Source of the DNA: Streptomyces sp. NWU339
GTDB lineage: Bacteria; Actinomycetota; Actinomycetes; Streptomycetales; Streptomycetaceae
Direction of reading: 5' to 3'
DNA length: 64,000 bases
Assembly (NCBI RefSeq): GCF_003143855.1
Contig: NZ_QFRK01000004.1
Span: 282,484 to 346,483, forward strand
Program-made: the position numbers and the translations under genes
The notes under the pieces: generated by a model
What the model saw: only the letters and a program-made list of their open reading frames with translations
The model's database searches: none
What the model was told of the DNA's origin: nothing
Shown here: in pieces, positions 1-11,190 of the stretch
Layout of the letters: each line of letters opens with the position of its first letter
How positions within the stretch are numbered: position 1 is the stretch's first letter

Positions 1-23
1 TCTCCTTCCGTGAATGGGACTGC

Positions 24-160
24 TCAGCCGCGGCCCGCGATGGTCTCCTCCGCTCCCGTGTCGAACAGGACCAGGGTCGGCACGGCCGTGACCTGGAACC
101 GCTGCGCGAGCGCCGGCGACCGGTCGATGTCGACCTTGAGCGCGTCGGCGAGCTGGTGTT
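24..160 (-). pseudogene. Thioredoxin C-terminal fragment
   Basis: Read on the minus strand, about 45 codons ending at a TGA (24-26) give the second half of a thioredoxin: a KVDIDRSPALAQRF stretch followed by the cis-Pro motif AVPTLVLF. The WCGPC active-site half is absent and the frame is closed by a stop just upstream, so this cannot be a working enzyme. The same segment of the intact thioredoxin at 846-1304 reads [14 protein letters not shown]...AVPTLLVL, so it is a diverged paralogue and not a recent copy. It sits at the end of a run of gene fragments downstream of the clpB operon. Confidence 0.7.
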
Positions 161-161
161 C

Positions 162-215
162 GGGGCACCGAGTTCAGCTCGGTCTTGGCCTTTTCCGCAG
201 CCTCGGACTTTTCTT
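162..215 (-). pseudogene. Short dnaK-like fragment
   Basis: About 35 bases around 168-208 closely match the stretch of the intact dnaK near 7028-7068 that encodes the EKAKTEL segment. In this copy the minus-strand reading gives EAAEKAKTELNSV and then runs out of similarity where the thioredoxin fragment starts. It is too short to be functional. It suggests a second chaperone cluster once stood here and was collapsed by deletions. Confidence 0.5.
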
Positions 216-269
216 GCGCACCGTGGCGCACCCTCGTTCCTGGTCGGCGGTTCGGGTGCCGCCGAGCGG

Positions 270-520
270 CTACGGCAGTACGAAGGCCGGCGAGTTCGGC
301 AGACCGGATCTGAGGTGGTCCCACTCGCCTTCGCTGACGTGGCGTTCCAGAGCCTCCAGCACGGTGTGCACGACTCGTTCGATGCCGCCGTCGACCGCGT
401 AGGGAAAGTCCTCCCGGGCGCGCTGGAGGAATTCCTCGCCGCTCAGCTTCACTGGTGTCTCGGACGGCTTCCATCCGTCGCAGTAGACGCCGCGGATCAG
501 GGTCGGAAGCTGCCGCCCCG
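270..520 (-). pseudogene. DUF2267 protein remnant
   Basis: The minus-strand frame contains LPTLIRGVYCDGWKP followed by KLSGEEFLQRAREDFPYAV and a helix ending GEWDHLRSGLP, which resembles the linker and second repeat of tandem DUF2267 proteins. The frame stops at a TAG (270-272) within the last helix of the repeat, and the upstream part is frameshifted or lost. DUF2267 proteins are small helical proteins of unknown function common in actinobacterial stress and redox islands. The family call is from memory of its motifs. Confidence 0.55.
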
Positions 521-630
521 AAGTGCGCGGCCCCGTCGACGGACGTGGGTTCGCGGCAGTACCGCCTTCTTCGCCCGGCGCGGCGGACTGGCCGGGCGAA
601 GGTGCCTGTTTCCGTGGAGGCGGTCATGGT

Positions 631-840
631 TCACACCTCGATCGCCGAGCCGACGGCGGTATGGCCGAGGTGTTCGTGGACGTGATGGACGGCCATCGCT
701 CCCTCGCCGACCGCGGAGGCGACCCGCTTCGCGGAGCCGCGGCGGACGTCGCCCGCCGCGAAGACCCCGGGCAGTCCGGTCCCGAGGGACGTGCAGTTCC
801 GTACTGCGGTTTCGTAGGGCTTCCGCGGTGGCCGGTCCAT
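631..840 (-). pseudogene. Thioredoxin reductase (TrxB) C-terminal fragment
   Basis: Only about 69 codons remain. They contain the FAD-binding C-terminal motif of the pyridine nucleotide-disulfide oxidoreductases (LPGVFAAGDVRRGSAKRV, then AVGEGAMAVHHVHEHL). The NADPH domain and the CxxC centre are missing. It begins 5 bp after the stop of the intact thioredoxin, so the ancestral operon probably ended trx-trxB. Loss of trxB leaves that thioredoxin dependent on a reductase encoded elsewhere. Confidence 0.75.
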
Positions 841-845
841 CGTGT

Positions 846-1300
846 TCACCCTCCTGCAGTGGTTTGCCGGCTCGCCATCGCCTGCTCGACCCACGAGCGC
901 AGGACGTGCGCGGGTGCCGCCCCGGCCTGCCGGGCGACCGTCTCGCCCTGGTCCAGGACGAGCAGGGTCGGCACCGCCTGCACCTCGAACCGCCGGCTGA
1001 GCCGCGGGTTCTTGTCGACGTCGACCTTGACGAGCTTGATCCGTCCGGCGAGGTCGCGGGCGACCTGTTCGAGGGCGGGGCTGACCATGCGGCAGGGGCC
1101 GCACCAGGTGGCCCAGAGGTCGACGACGACGGGCTGGGCGGCGTTGTCGGCGACCTCTGCGAAGTCGTCGTCGCCCGCGTCGACGATCCAGGGCAGGGAC
1201 TGCTTGCAGTGGCCGCATTGGGGGCGGCCCTCGGCGGCCACGGGAATCCGGTTGCCGCGCCCGCACTTCGGGCAGGTCACCGTCGTCGTCCGGGTGGTGT

Positions 1301-1304
<4 letters not shown>
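846..1304 (-). CDS. Thioredoxin with N-terminal zinc ribbon
   Basis: The 152-residue protein has a CPKC...CGHC zinc ribbon at residues 11-33 and a thioredoxin fold with WCGPC at 67-71 and a cis-Pro AVPTL motif, the layout of TrxC (thioredoxin 2). It should reduce cytosolic disulfides, and the zinc ribbon in this subfamily is linked to oxidative-stress resistance. Its start overlaps the clpB stop by 4 bp, so it is the last intact gene of the chaperone operon and is probably made together with ClpB. The adjacent trxB is a fragment. There is no signal peptide. Confidence 0.93.
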
Positions 1305-3930
<2,626 letters not shown>

Positions 3931-3940
<10 letters not shown>

Positions 3941-4338
3941 GGTGGTGTTTCACTCCTCGTGCCGCGGACGCGCAGGGCGGCTTCGAGCAGGCTGATGCGG
4001 TCGAGCAGGTCGAGCACCAGGCCGATGGATGCGTAGTTGAGGCAGAGTCCGGAGCGCAGCCGCTGGATGCGGGCGAGGACTGCCGGCGCCGTGGGGTCGA
4101 ACACCAGGTGCCCCGCGGCGTCGCGTTCGGCGTCGACCAGGCCGAGGGCGACGAACCGGCGGATCAGATCGGGGTGGAGGCCCGAGCGACGGGCCACGGC
4201 GTCCAGGGAGAGCCTGGGGGCGGGCACGAGCGCGTACCGGACAGCCGTCGAGGCGGTGACGTCGGCGCCCGTCCGTACCGGACGGGCGCCCACGCCGTCC
4301 CGGCCGATGCCTGCCGCTCCCGCGGGTCGGTCGTTCAT
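3931..4338 (-). CDS. MerR-like CbpM/HspR-type chaperone modulator
   Basis: The 135-residue protein carries a MerR-like helix-turn-helix (about residues 40-80, [18 protein letters not shown]) followed by a helical segment ([18 protein letters not shown]). This is the pattern of CbpM, the modulator of the DnaJ homologue CbpA, and of the repressor HspR. Position favours a link to the adjacent DnaJ: its ATG overlaps the dnaJ stop (ATGA) and its 3' end overlaps clpB. Whether it represses the operon or inhibits the J-protein cannot be told from sequence. No HspR-type HAIR inverted repeat was seen upstream of dnaK. Confidence 0.75.
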
Positions 4339-5288
4339 CGCGTCCTCCTGGGGTCGAACGAGGAGGTGGCGGCGAGCTCCTCGAACAGTTCGCGCTCCCG
4401 GTCGCCGAGGGCGGGCGGCACCATGACACGGAGTTCGGCGTACAGGTCGCCGTTCGCGCCGCGCGGGTTCGGCATGCCCTCGCCGCGCAGCCGCAGCCGC
4501 CGGCCGCTGGACGAGCCCGCGGGCACCGTGACCTTGGCCGTGCCACCGCCGGGGGTGGGCACCGGTACGGTCGCACCCAGGGCCGCCTCCCAGGGGGCGA
4601 CCGGGACCTGGACGTACACGTCGCGGCCGTCCAGCCGGAACCGGGGGTGGGGCTGGATACGCACCCGCAGGTACAGGTCCCCCGCGGGGGCGTCACCATT
4701 GCCCCGGCCGCCCTCCCCCGCCAGCCGAATGCGCTGCCCGTCGGTGACGCCCGGCGGCACGACGACCTCGTATCGCCGCGGCTGCCCGGTGGGACCGGCG
4801 AGCGTGACGGTGCGACGGCCGCCTCGGTACGCCTCCTCGACGGTGAGCGGCAGTTCGGCCTCCTGGTCCGCTCCGGGGACGCCGCCTTGGGCGGCGCCGG
4901 CTCCGAACATGGAGCCGAGCAGGTCCTCGATGTCGGCACCCTCCGCTGCGAAGTCGTCGCCGAAGCCGGTGGTGTACCGGACACGGGGGCCGCCCGCGCC
5001 CGCGGTCCTCCGAGCGCGGAAGCCGCCGCCCGCTCCGGCCGCGACCCGTTCGTCGAAGTCCTCGGGGATCTTGCGGAAGTCCTCGCCGAAGCGGTCGTAA
5101 CGGGCCCGGGTCTTCGGGTCCGACAAGACGCTGTATGCCTCGTTGAGGTCCTTGAAGCGTTCCTCCGCCCCCGGGTCCTTGTTGACGTCGGGGTGGTAAT
5201 TGCGGGCGAGCTTGCGATATGCCTGCTGGATCTCGTCCTGGCTCGCGGTCCGCGACACGCCCAGCACCTCGTAGAAGTCCCGTGCCAT
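4335..5288 (-). CDS. CbpA-like J-domain co-chaperone (DnaJ without zinc fingers)
   Basis: The 317-residue protein starts with a J-domain (residues 1-70) with the HPD tripeptide at 32-34, then a G/A-rich linker. Two C-terminal substrate-binding barrels follow ([12 protein letters not shown]..., [18 protein letters not shown]). The four CxxCxGxG zinc repeats of DnaJ are absent, so it is a type II J-protein like CbpA. It should stimulate the ATPase of the DnaK at 5915-7825 and deliver clients. It follows grpE by 6 bp and overlaps the CbpM-like gene by 4 bp. Confidence 0.93.
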   Translation of the reverse strand: MARDFYEVLGVSRTASQDEIQQAYRKLARNYHPDVNKDPGAEERFKDLNEAYSVLSDPKTRARYDRFGEDFRKIPEDFDERVAAGAGGGFRARRTAGAGGPRVRYTTGFGDDFAAEGADIEDLLGSMFGAGAAQGGVPGADQEAELPLTVEEAYRGGRRTVTLAGPTGQPRRYEVVVPPGVTDGQRIRLAGEGGRGNGDAPAGDLYLRVRIQPHPRFRLDGRDVYVQVPVAPWEAALGATVPVPTPGGGTAKVTVPAGSSSGRRLRLRGEGMPNPRGANGDLYAELRVMVPPALGDRERELFEELAATSSFDPRRTR

Positions 5289-5294
5289 GACCGG

Positions 5295-5906
5295 TCACTC
5301 CCGCTTCGCGACAGTCACGGCGGCGGGCCTGAGCTGCCGTTCGCCGTCCCCGTAGCCCGGGCGCAGCACCTCGACGACGGTTCCCGGTGGAGCGTCGGGG
5401 TCCTGGACGACGCCGACCACCTCGTGCCGGGCCGGGTCGAAGGCGACGCCGGTCTCCGCGTGCCGCGGGTAGCCGAGCAGTTCGAGGACGTTCACCGCCT
5501 GGTCGTGGACCGTCCGGATGCCCTCCACGATCGCGCCGGGGTCGGCTCCGGCATGGGTCAGGGCGAGCTCGAGGTTGTCCAGGACGGGCAGGAAGGCGGC
5601 GGCCGTACGGGAACGCTCGACCGTCCGCTCCCGCTCCAGTTCCCTGGCGTGGCGCTTGCGGAGGTTGTCGAGGTCGGCGAGCGCGCGCCGCCAGCGGTCC
5701 TCCAGTTCCTGGATCGCGGTCGTGTACTCGTCCTCGGCAGGTGCGGGGCCGGCGGCGTCGGGTCCCGGTTCGTCGGGCGCCGCTTCCGGCCGGGGCGGCG
5801 GGCCCGGTTGCGGCAAATCCCCGCGAGGAGGGCGTACGGCGCCTTCCGGGACCGGTTCGACCGGATCCGACGCGGCCCGGTCGGGTTCCTGGGGGTGGCT
5901 GGGCAT
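5295..5906 (-). CDS. grpE: GrpE nucleotide-exchange factor
   Basis: The 203-residue protein has an acidic, proline-rich N-terminus, a central coiled coil (about 60-110, with DRWRRALADLDNLRKRHARE) and a beta-wing domain ending in VLRPGYGDGERQLRPAAVTV, all standard GrpE features. GrpE dimers release ADP from DnaK. It lies 8 bp downstream of dnaK and 6 bp upstream of the J-protein gene, so the DnaK-GrpE-DnaJ machine is encoded as one unit. Confidence 0.95.
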   Translation of the reverse strand: MPSHPQEPDRAASDPVEPVPEGAVRPPRGDLPQPGPPPRPEAAPDEPGPDAAGPAPAEDEYTTAIQELEDRWRRALADLDNLRKRHARELERERTVERSRTAAAFLPVLDNLELALTHAGADPGAIVEGIRTVHDQAVNVLELLGYPRHAETGVAFDPARHEVVGVVQDPDAPPGTVVEVLRPGYGDGERQLRPAAVTVAKRE

Positions 5907-5914
5907 GGCGCGCC

Positions 5915-7825
5915 TCAGTCCTTGTCGAACTCGGCGTCGATGACGTCGTCGTCACCGCCACCGCCACCGCCACTCGGGCCACCGGTCGCGCCGCCCCCGG
6001 TGGTGTCCTGGCCGGGACCGCCCGTGGCGGCGGCCTGATGGGCCGCCAGCCCGGCGAGCACCTGCTGGAGTTCGGAGGCCAGGGGCCGCACGCGCTCCAC
6101 ACCCGCCTCTTCCTTGACCGCCGCCCGGGCGTCGGACACGAGCATCTCGGCGCGTGCCTTCTCGTGCGTGGGCGCTGCGTCACCCAGTTCGGCGAGGCGC
6201 TTCTCGACCTGGTAGGCGACGGCGTCGAGCTCGTTGCGGGCGTCGACGGCCTCGCGGAGTGCCTGGTCCTGGCCCCGGTTGCGCTCGGCCTCCTGGACCA
6301 TGCGTTCGACCTCACTGCGGTCCAGGTTGGAGCTCTCGCTGATGGTGATGCCCTGTTCCTTGCCGGTGTCCCGGTCGCGGGCCCTGACGTTGAGGATGCC
6401 GTTGGCGTCGATGTCGAAGGTGACCTCGATCTGTGGTTCGCCCCGCGGCGCCGGCCGGATGTCGGTGAGCTGGAACCGGCCGAGCACCCGGTTGTCGGCG
6501 GCCCGCTCGCGCTCGCCCTGGAGGACCACCACATCGACGGCCGGCTGGTTGTCCTCGGCGGTGGAGAAGGTCTCGGTGCGGCGCACCGGGATGGTGGTGT
6601 TCCGCTCGATGATCTTCGTCATCACTCCGCCGCGCGTCTCTATGCCCAGCGACAAGGGTGTGACGTCGAGCAGCAGGACGTCCTTGACCTCGCCCTTGAG
6701 CACCCCGGCCTGGATCGCGGCGCCCAGGGCCACGACCTCATCGGGGTTGACGCTCATGTTGGGTTCCTTGCCGCCGGTCAGCCGGCGGACCAGGGCCTGG
6801 ACCGCCGGGATACGTGTGGAGCCGCCTACGAGGATGACCTCGTCGATGTCGCTCTCGCCGACCTTGGCGTCGGCCAGTGCCTGCTGGAGCGGTCCCAGGC
6901 AACGCTCCACCAGGTCGCCGGTGATCTGCTCGAACGTGGACCGCATGATCGAGTCGGTGAGGTGCTTGGGGCCCGAGGCGTCGGCGGTGATGAACGGCAG
7001 GCTGACCTGCGTCTGCGTCACCGAACTGAGCTCGGTCTTGGCCTTCTCCGACGCCTCGAACAGTCGTTGCAGCGCCTGCGGGTCCTTGCGCAGGTCGATG
7101 CCGTTCTCCTTCTGGAAGTCGTCCGCGAGGTAATCCACCAGACGCCGGTCGAAGTCGTCGCCGCCCAGGTGGCTGTCGCCGGCGGTGGAGCGCACCTCCA
7201 CCACGCCGTCGCCGACGTCGAGGATGCTCACGTCGAAGGTGCCGCCGCCCAGGTCGAAGACGAGGACGGTCTCGTGCTGCTTCTTGTCCATGCCGTACGC
7301 GAGGGCGGCCGCCGTCGGCTCGTTGATGATCCGCAGCACCTCCAGTCCCGCGATCCGTCCGGCGTCCTTGGTGGCGGTGCGCTGAGCGTCGTTGAAGTAG
7401 GCGGGCACCGTGATGACCGCCTCCGTGACCCGTTCCCCCAGCTGCTTGGAGGCGTCGTCGGCGAGTTTGCGCAGCACCTGTGCGCTGATCTCCTCAGGCG
7501 CGTACAGCTTGTCGCGCACCTTGAAGCGGGCCGCCCCGCCGTCGCCCTCGACGACGTCGTACGCCACCGCCTTGGCCTCGTCGGAGATCTCGTCGAAGTG
7601 CCGGCCGATGAACCGCTTGGCCGAGTAAATGGTCCCCTTGGGGTTGAGGATCGCCTGGCGCCGGGCCAGCTGGCCCACCAGGCGCTCGCCGGTGTCGGTG
7701 AAGGCCACCACGGACGGTGTCGTGCGGTTGCCCTCGCTGTTGGGCACGACGGACGGCTCGCCGCCCTCCCACACGGCGATCACCGAGTTGGTGGTGCCCA
7801 GGTCGATGCCCACTGCCTTCGCCAT
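5915..7825 (-). CDS. dnaK: Hsp70 chaperone DnaK
   Basis: The 636-residue Hsp70 has the nucleotide-binding signature [10 protein letters not shown] at 6-15, the phosphate-2 motif [13 protein letters not shown], the ILVGG-type motif [14 protein letters not shown], a substrate-binding domain ([20 protein letters not shown]) and a Gly-rich tail ending in an EEVD-like acidic patch ([12 protein letters not shown]). A good ribosome site (GGAGGAG) precedes the ATG. It is the first gene of the chaperone operon. No HAIR or CIRCE operator is visible in the 52 bp before it or in the next gene. The short 52-bp gap to the stress-protein gene leaves open that both share a transcript. Confidence 0.96.
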   Translation of the reverse strand: MAKAVGIDLGTTNSVIAVWEGGEPSVVPNSEGNRTTPSVVAFTDTGERLVGQLARRQAILNPKGTIYSAKRFIGRHFDEISDEAKAVAYDVVEGDGGAARFKVRDKLYAPEEISAQVLRKLADDASKQLGERVTEAVITVPAYFNDAQRTATKDAGRIAGLEVLRIINEPTAAALAYGMDKKQHETVLVFDLGGGTFDVSILDVGDGVVEVRSTAGDSHLGGDDFDRRLVDYLADDFQKENGIDLRKDPQALQRLFEASEKAKTELSSVTQTQVSLPFITADASGPKHLTDSIMRSTFEQITGDLVERCLGPLQQALADAKVGESDIDEVILVGGSTRIPAVQALVRRLTGGKEPNMSVNPDEVVALGAAIQAGVLKGEVKDVLLLDVTPLSLGIETRGGVMTKIIERNTTIPVRRTETFSTAEDNQPAVDVVVLQGERERAADNRVLGRFQLTDIRPAPRGEPQIEVTFDIDANGILNVRARDRDTGKEQGITISESSNLDRSEVERMVQEAERNRGQDQALREAVDARNELDAVAYQVEKRLAELGDAAPTHEKARAEMLVSDARAAVKEEAGVERVRPLASELQQVLAGLAAHQAAATGGPGQDTTGGGATGGPSGGGGGGDDDVIDAEFDKD

Positions 7826-7877
7826 GAGGAACTCCTCCCGGTCCGGCGCCTGCGCCGACTTTCCGGATCACGTTCGT

Positions 7878-8360
7878 TCAGGTACGGGTGGGACCTCCGC
7901 CGGTGGTCTGCAGCGCGCCGATCAGCCGTACAGCCTCGTCGGCGACCGCCTCGTCCACGACGACCTCGTACCGGCTCGGCTGCATCGAGCGGAGCGAGGC
8001 GAAATCCCGGCGACCGCCCTGCAGGGCGTCCAGCAGCATGCCGAACAGCGCGCCGACGATCGCTCCGAAGATCAGCCCGTACAAGGCGAGGAGCAGGACG
8101 GAGACGACGGGGTCGAGCCAGTTCACAAGGCCGAAGAGCCAGCCGATCAGGACACCGGGGAGCGCACCGCTCGCCGCTCCGTGAAGGGCGGCCCTGCCGT
8201 AGTCCATCCGGCCGATCACTTGCTCGACCAGGCGCACGTCCTGGCCGATGATCGCCACCCTCTCCACGGGAAACCCATGGTCAGAGAGATGGTCAACGGC
8301 GCGTTCGGCTTCCCCGTACGTCTCGTACGAGGCAACCGGCCTGCGATGCTGCTCGGTCAT
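7878..8360 (-). CDS. YflT/GSP17M-like general stress membrane protein
   Basis: The 160-residue protein begins with a ferredoxin-like segment (VASYETYGEAERAVDHLSDHGFPVERVAIIG) typical of general stress protein 17M. Two hydrophobic Gly-rich helices follow (about 80-130, LIGWLFGLVNWL and LALYGLIFGAIVGALFG), then a C-terminal repeat of the sandwich (SRYEVVVDEAVADEAVRLIG). Such proteins are membrane-linked and stress-induced but their activity is unknown. The ATG at 8360 was chosen because homologues start at this point; a longer in-frame reading has no support. It lies directly upstream of dnaK in the same direction. Confidence 0.82.
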   Translation of the reverse strand: MTEQHRRPVASYETYGEAERAVDHLSDHGFPVERVAIIGQDVRLVEQVIGRMDYGRAALHGAASGALPGVLIGWLFGLVNWLDPVVSVLLLALYGLIFGAIVGALFGMLLDALQGGRRDFASLRSMQPSRYEVVVDEAVADEAVRLIGALQTTGGGPTRT

Positions 8361-8582
8361 CGCCCAGTCCTTCCTGCCGGTGCGCACGGAGGGTTCCGAA
8401 CACTCCCCAGAGTGGCCAGCCGAGTGGCTCCACGCCTGCGCCTGGCGAGTCAGAAATGCACGGGTCCGGTCGCCCCACGAGTACGAGAGGAAGAATCCGG
8501 ACATCTCGGATGAGCCGACCCGCGAGCGGGTACCCGGAACACCGTTCGCCCCCTGAAGGCTCGGGGAGAACGGAGTGATCCC

Positions 8583-10364
8583 ATGGCCGGCAGCCGGGCG
8601 CACCACCTGTGCCGCCGCCGCTCCGACCGGGAGAGCAGCCTTCCGCGGGGCAGCGCCGGGTGGCAGCTCACGGCTGCGCGGAGAGGGCCCCGCCCACCCG
8701 TTCCCACCCCAGCCGACCATGCCCTCCACGAACTGATGGCGCTCTCCCGCGCCCTGTTCGACACCCGGGACGAAGGCGAGATCCTGCGCCTGGCCATGGA
8801 CCACATAGCCGCCGCAGGGCCATACAGCGCCGAGGCCGGATACCTCAGGGCGGACGGCGACCTGGTCCCCAGCCCGAGGGTCGGGCAGATCCATGACTTG
8901 GCCGTGGACCGGAGGGTGCGGGAGCTGGCCGGGCAAGACGGCCCTGTGACCGTACCCGGCCGGCCCTGGGGCCGGGCCCTGGGGCTGCGCGGACGTGAGG
9001 GACTCCACGGCTACCTCGTGGTGACGTCCCGCTCCCGGCCCACCGAGGCCGAGCGCTCCCTGCTCGCCACGCTCGTCCGGCACACCGCTGCTGCTCTGTC
9101 AGTCGCCTTCGCACACCGCCGCCAACGCGAGGACGCGCTGGAGCTGCACCGGCTGAGGGCGGAACGGACAGCCCTCCAGCGACAGCTGATCTCCGTCGTG
9201 GCTGAGCTGGGGTACCTGCGGGCCGTTCACGCGCTCATGGTCGACATCGCTGCCTCGGGCGGCGGCGAGGAAGCCATCACCCGCGCACTGCACGGGCTCA
9301 CTGGACTCCCCGCGCTGGTCGAGGACCGCTTCGGTCGGCTGAGGTCCTGGACCGGCCCCAGCCGCCCCGACCCCTATCCGGAACCGGACCCCGTGCGCCA
9401 GGACGAAATGCTGCACGCCGTCGCCCAGGAGGTCGGGCCGGTGCGGATAAGGGACCGGCTGATCGCCCTGGTCCGCCCGCACGGCGAGATCCTGGGCGTG
9501 TTGGCCCTGGTCGATGCCCGGAACGAGGCCGACGAGCACACCGTGCTCGCGCTGGAACACGCCGCCATGTCGCTCGCCCTGGAGCTGGCGCACCTGCGTA
9601 ATCTGGCCGAAGTGGAGCTGAGGCTGCACCGCGAACTGGTCGACGACCTCCTGGCAGGGACGGACGAGGCGAGCGCCTACGCTCGGTCCGAGGCAGTCGG
9701 ACACGACCTGCACCGCAGCCACTACATCGTCGTGGTGCAGTGGTCGAACCGGACTGCGGACGATTCCTTCCCGCAAACCGTGGGCCGGGCGGCCTCTGCC
9801 GTGGGCATGCGCTCGCTGCTGACCCGACGTTCCGACCACGTGGTCCTGGTCGCCGACGACAGGCCGCACGCCCGCGCGCTGTACGAGGCGCTCGCCCGGG
9901 AGACCGGGACACGGTCCGGGACGATCGGGGTGAGCGCCCCTTCCGACTCCGTGGACGGCATCCCCCACCGCTACCAGGAGGCGCAGCGCGCCCTGGAAGT
10001 GCGCCGCCACTCCCGCGAGCGCTACGGCACGACGTTCTTCGACGAGCTCGGCCTCTACCGCATCCTGGGACCTGGCAACGATTACCGGGAACTGGAGACG
10101 TTCGTCCACGAGTGGATCGGGCAGCTCATCGACTACGACTCCCGGCACCACGCGACCATGGTGGAGACCCTGACCCGGTACTTCGACTGCGGCGGCAACT
10201 ACGACGAGACCGCCGAATCCCTCGCGATCCACCGCAGCACGCTGCGCTATCGACTCCAGCGCATCCGCGACATCAGCGGCAACGACCTCGCGAACGTCGA
10301 GGACCGGCTCAACCTCCAGGTGGCGACCCGAGTATGGAAGATCGTGCTGGGCGGACCCGGCTGA
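8583..10364 (+). CDS. GAF-domain PucR/CdaR-type transcriptional regulator
   Basis: The 593-residue protein has an N-terminal GAF-like sensor region (about 50-160), a second sensor/linker region, and the C-terminal PucR helix-turn-helix (about 535-590, CGGNYDETAESLAIHRSTLR then LNLQVATRVWKI). Such regulators respond to small ligands and usually activate nearby genes. The ATG at 8583 has a GGAG ribosome site 7 bp upstream. It is transcribed divergently from the stress-protein/dnaK block across a 222-bp gap, so it may control the island, but no operator was identified. Confidence 0.85.
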   Translation: MAGSRAHHLCRRRSDRESSLPRGSAGWQLTAARRGPRPPVPTPADHALHELMALSRALFDTRDEGEILRLAMDHIAAAGPYSAEAGYLRADGDLVPSPRVGQIHDLAVDRRVRELAGQDGPVTVPGRPWGRALGLRGREGLHGYLVVTSRSRPTEAERSLLATLVRHTAAALSVAFAHRRQREDALELHRLRAERTALQRQLISVVAELGYLRAVHALMVDIAASGGGEEAITRALHGLTGLPALVEDRFGRLRSWTGPSRPDPYPEPDPVRQDEMLHAVAQEVGPVRIRDRLIALVRPHGEILGVLALVDARNEADEHTVLALEHAAMSLALELAHLRNLAEVELRLHRELVDDLLAGTDEASAYARSEAVGHDLHRSHYIVVVQWSNRTADDSFPQTVGRAASAVGMRSLLTRRSDHVVLVADDRPHARALYEALARETGTRSGTIGVSAPSDSVDGIPHRYQEAQRALEVRRHSRERYGTTFFDELGLYRILGPGNDYRELETFVHEWIGQLIDYDSRHHATMVETLTRYFDCGGNYDETAESLAIHRSTLRYRLQRIRDISGNDLANVEDRLNLQVATRVWKIVLGGPG

Positions 10365-10480
10365 TGCCCCGATAGAACTGTTGTGCGGACAGCGTCGGCG
10401 GCAGTTGGTGGGAGTGTCTGATCAACGGCGGATCTGATGATCAAGGAGACGCCAGTTCCCCCAGCCCACAGCCCCGCTGG

Positions 10481-10641
10481 TCTGGCTGGAGAACCCCAAC
10501 AACTCCGTGTACCTGGAGTCCGAGAGCAACATCCAGAACTACACGGACATCTTCGACCAGCTCAGGGCTTCTGCCCTGAGCCCGGCCGAGACCCATACCC
10601 ACCTCACCCGCACTGCCGAGGAGCTCGAACCACGAGCATGA
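10481..10641 (+). pseudogene. DUF5753 (Scr1-type) regulator, C-terminal remnant
   Basis: The frame reads LVWLENPNNSVYLESESNIQ, then YTDIFDQLRASALSPAE and a short helical end, closing at a TGA (10639-10641). This is the last 50 or so residues of the XRE/DUF5753 regulators that in Streptomyces usually precede a DUF397 gene, as here. The helix-turn-helix and most of DUF5753 are missing, so it is a truncated relic. Confidence 0.7.
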
Positions 10642-10861
10642 CCCCGCCCCGCCGCCCCGTGCCGAGGACCTTCACAAGGCGCGCTGGCGCAAGAGCTCCT
10701 ACAGCGGAGGCGCCAACGACTGCGTGGAGATCGCCGACCTCGGTGCATACGCGGCGGTACGCGATTCCAAGGACCTCGACCTGTCACCTGTGATCCTCAG
10801 CCGCTCCGCCCTGGGTGATCTGCTGGGCCATTACACCGACGGCGAGACTCGCGTCGGCTGA
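10642..10861 (+). pseudogene. DUF397 protein, frame-disturbed start
   Basis: The frame ending at the TGA 10859-10861 encodes a near-complete DUF397 domain: LHKARWRKSSYSGGANDCVE, then VRDSKDLDLSPVILSRSAL. No start codon is in frame before the domain: the nearby ATG at 10640 runs into another frame, consistent with a 1-bp indel near 10650-10665. DUF397 proteins act with DUF5753 regulators as small partner or toxin-like proteins, and here both partners are damaged. Confidence 0.65.
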
Positions 10862-10905
10862 GACCCTGCCCGAGCCGCACGTGCACATGCCAGCCGCCAA
10901 GTAGG

Positions 10906-11190
10906 AGTGCCCCGCGCGAGTGATCAGCACGACAAGCCGTTCCTCCGGATCGTGGCCTGCGCGGCCGGGGTCGCAGCCGACGTCGGCCTGCTGATCACCG
11001 CGGCACAGGAGCGGCACTGGGACGTCGGTTCGGTAACTTCGCGCTGGGCATCTTGCACGAGGCGCCCGCCATGGGCCTCCTGATCGGCTCCTACGAGCCT
11101 CACCGGCCGAAGGCCGGCGGCGGGGCCGACCGGTACCGCTGGGAGGAAGTGCTGGAGCTGCTTGCCCCCAGGCTGTCCGTAGGGTCGTGA
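10906..11190 (+). pseudogene. Flavoprotein (PPC decarboxylase-like) with internal deletion
   Basis: An N-terminal piece (RIVACAAGVAADVGLLITAA, then QERHWDVG) is joined out of frame to a C-terminal piece (NFALGILHEA, then GSYEPHRP and RYRWEEVLELLAPRL) ending at a TGA (11188-11190). In intact members, flavoproteins found near DUF397 genes, these parts are separated by roughly 100 residues. The FMN-binding core is therefore deleted and the frame shifted at about 11024-11030. The stop lies directly against the relaxase stop on the other strand. Confidence 0.6.

Noticed and set aside
5387..8251. 954-codon open frame antisense to grpE and dnaK
   Set aside because: Same codon-bias shadow effect; no ribosome site and no recognisable domain, while the opposite strand encodes well-defined chaperones.
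8395..8460. Possible HAIR-like inverted repeat before the stress-protein gene
   Set aside because: Only scattered GAGTGG/CCACTC pieces without the CTTGAGT-N7-ACTCAAG spacing.
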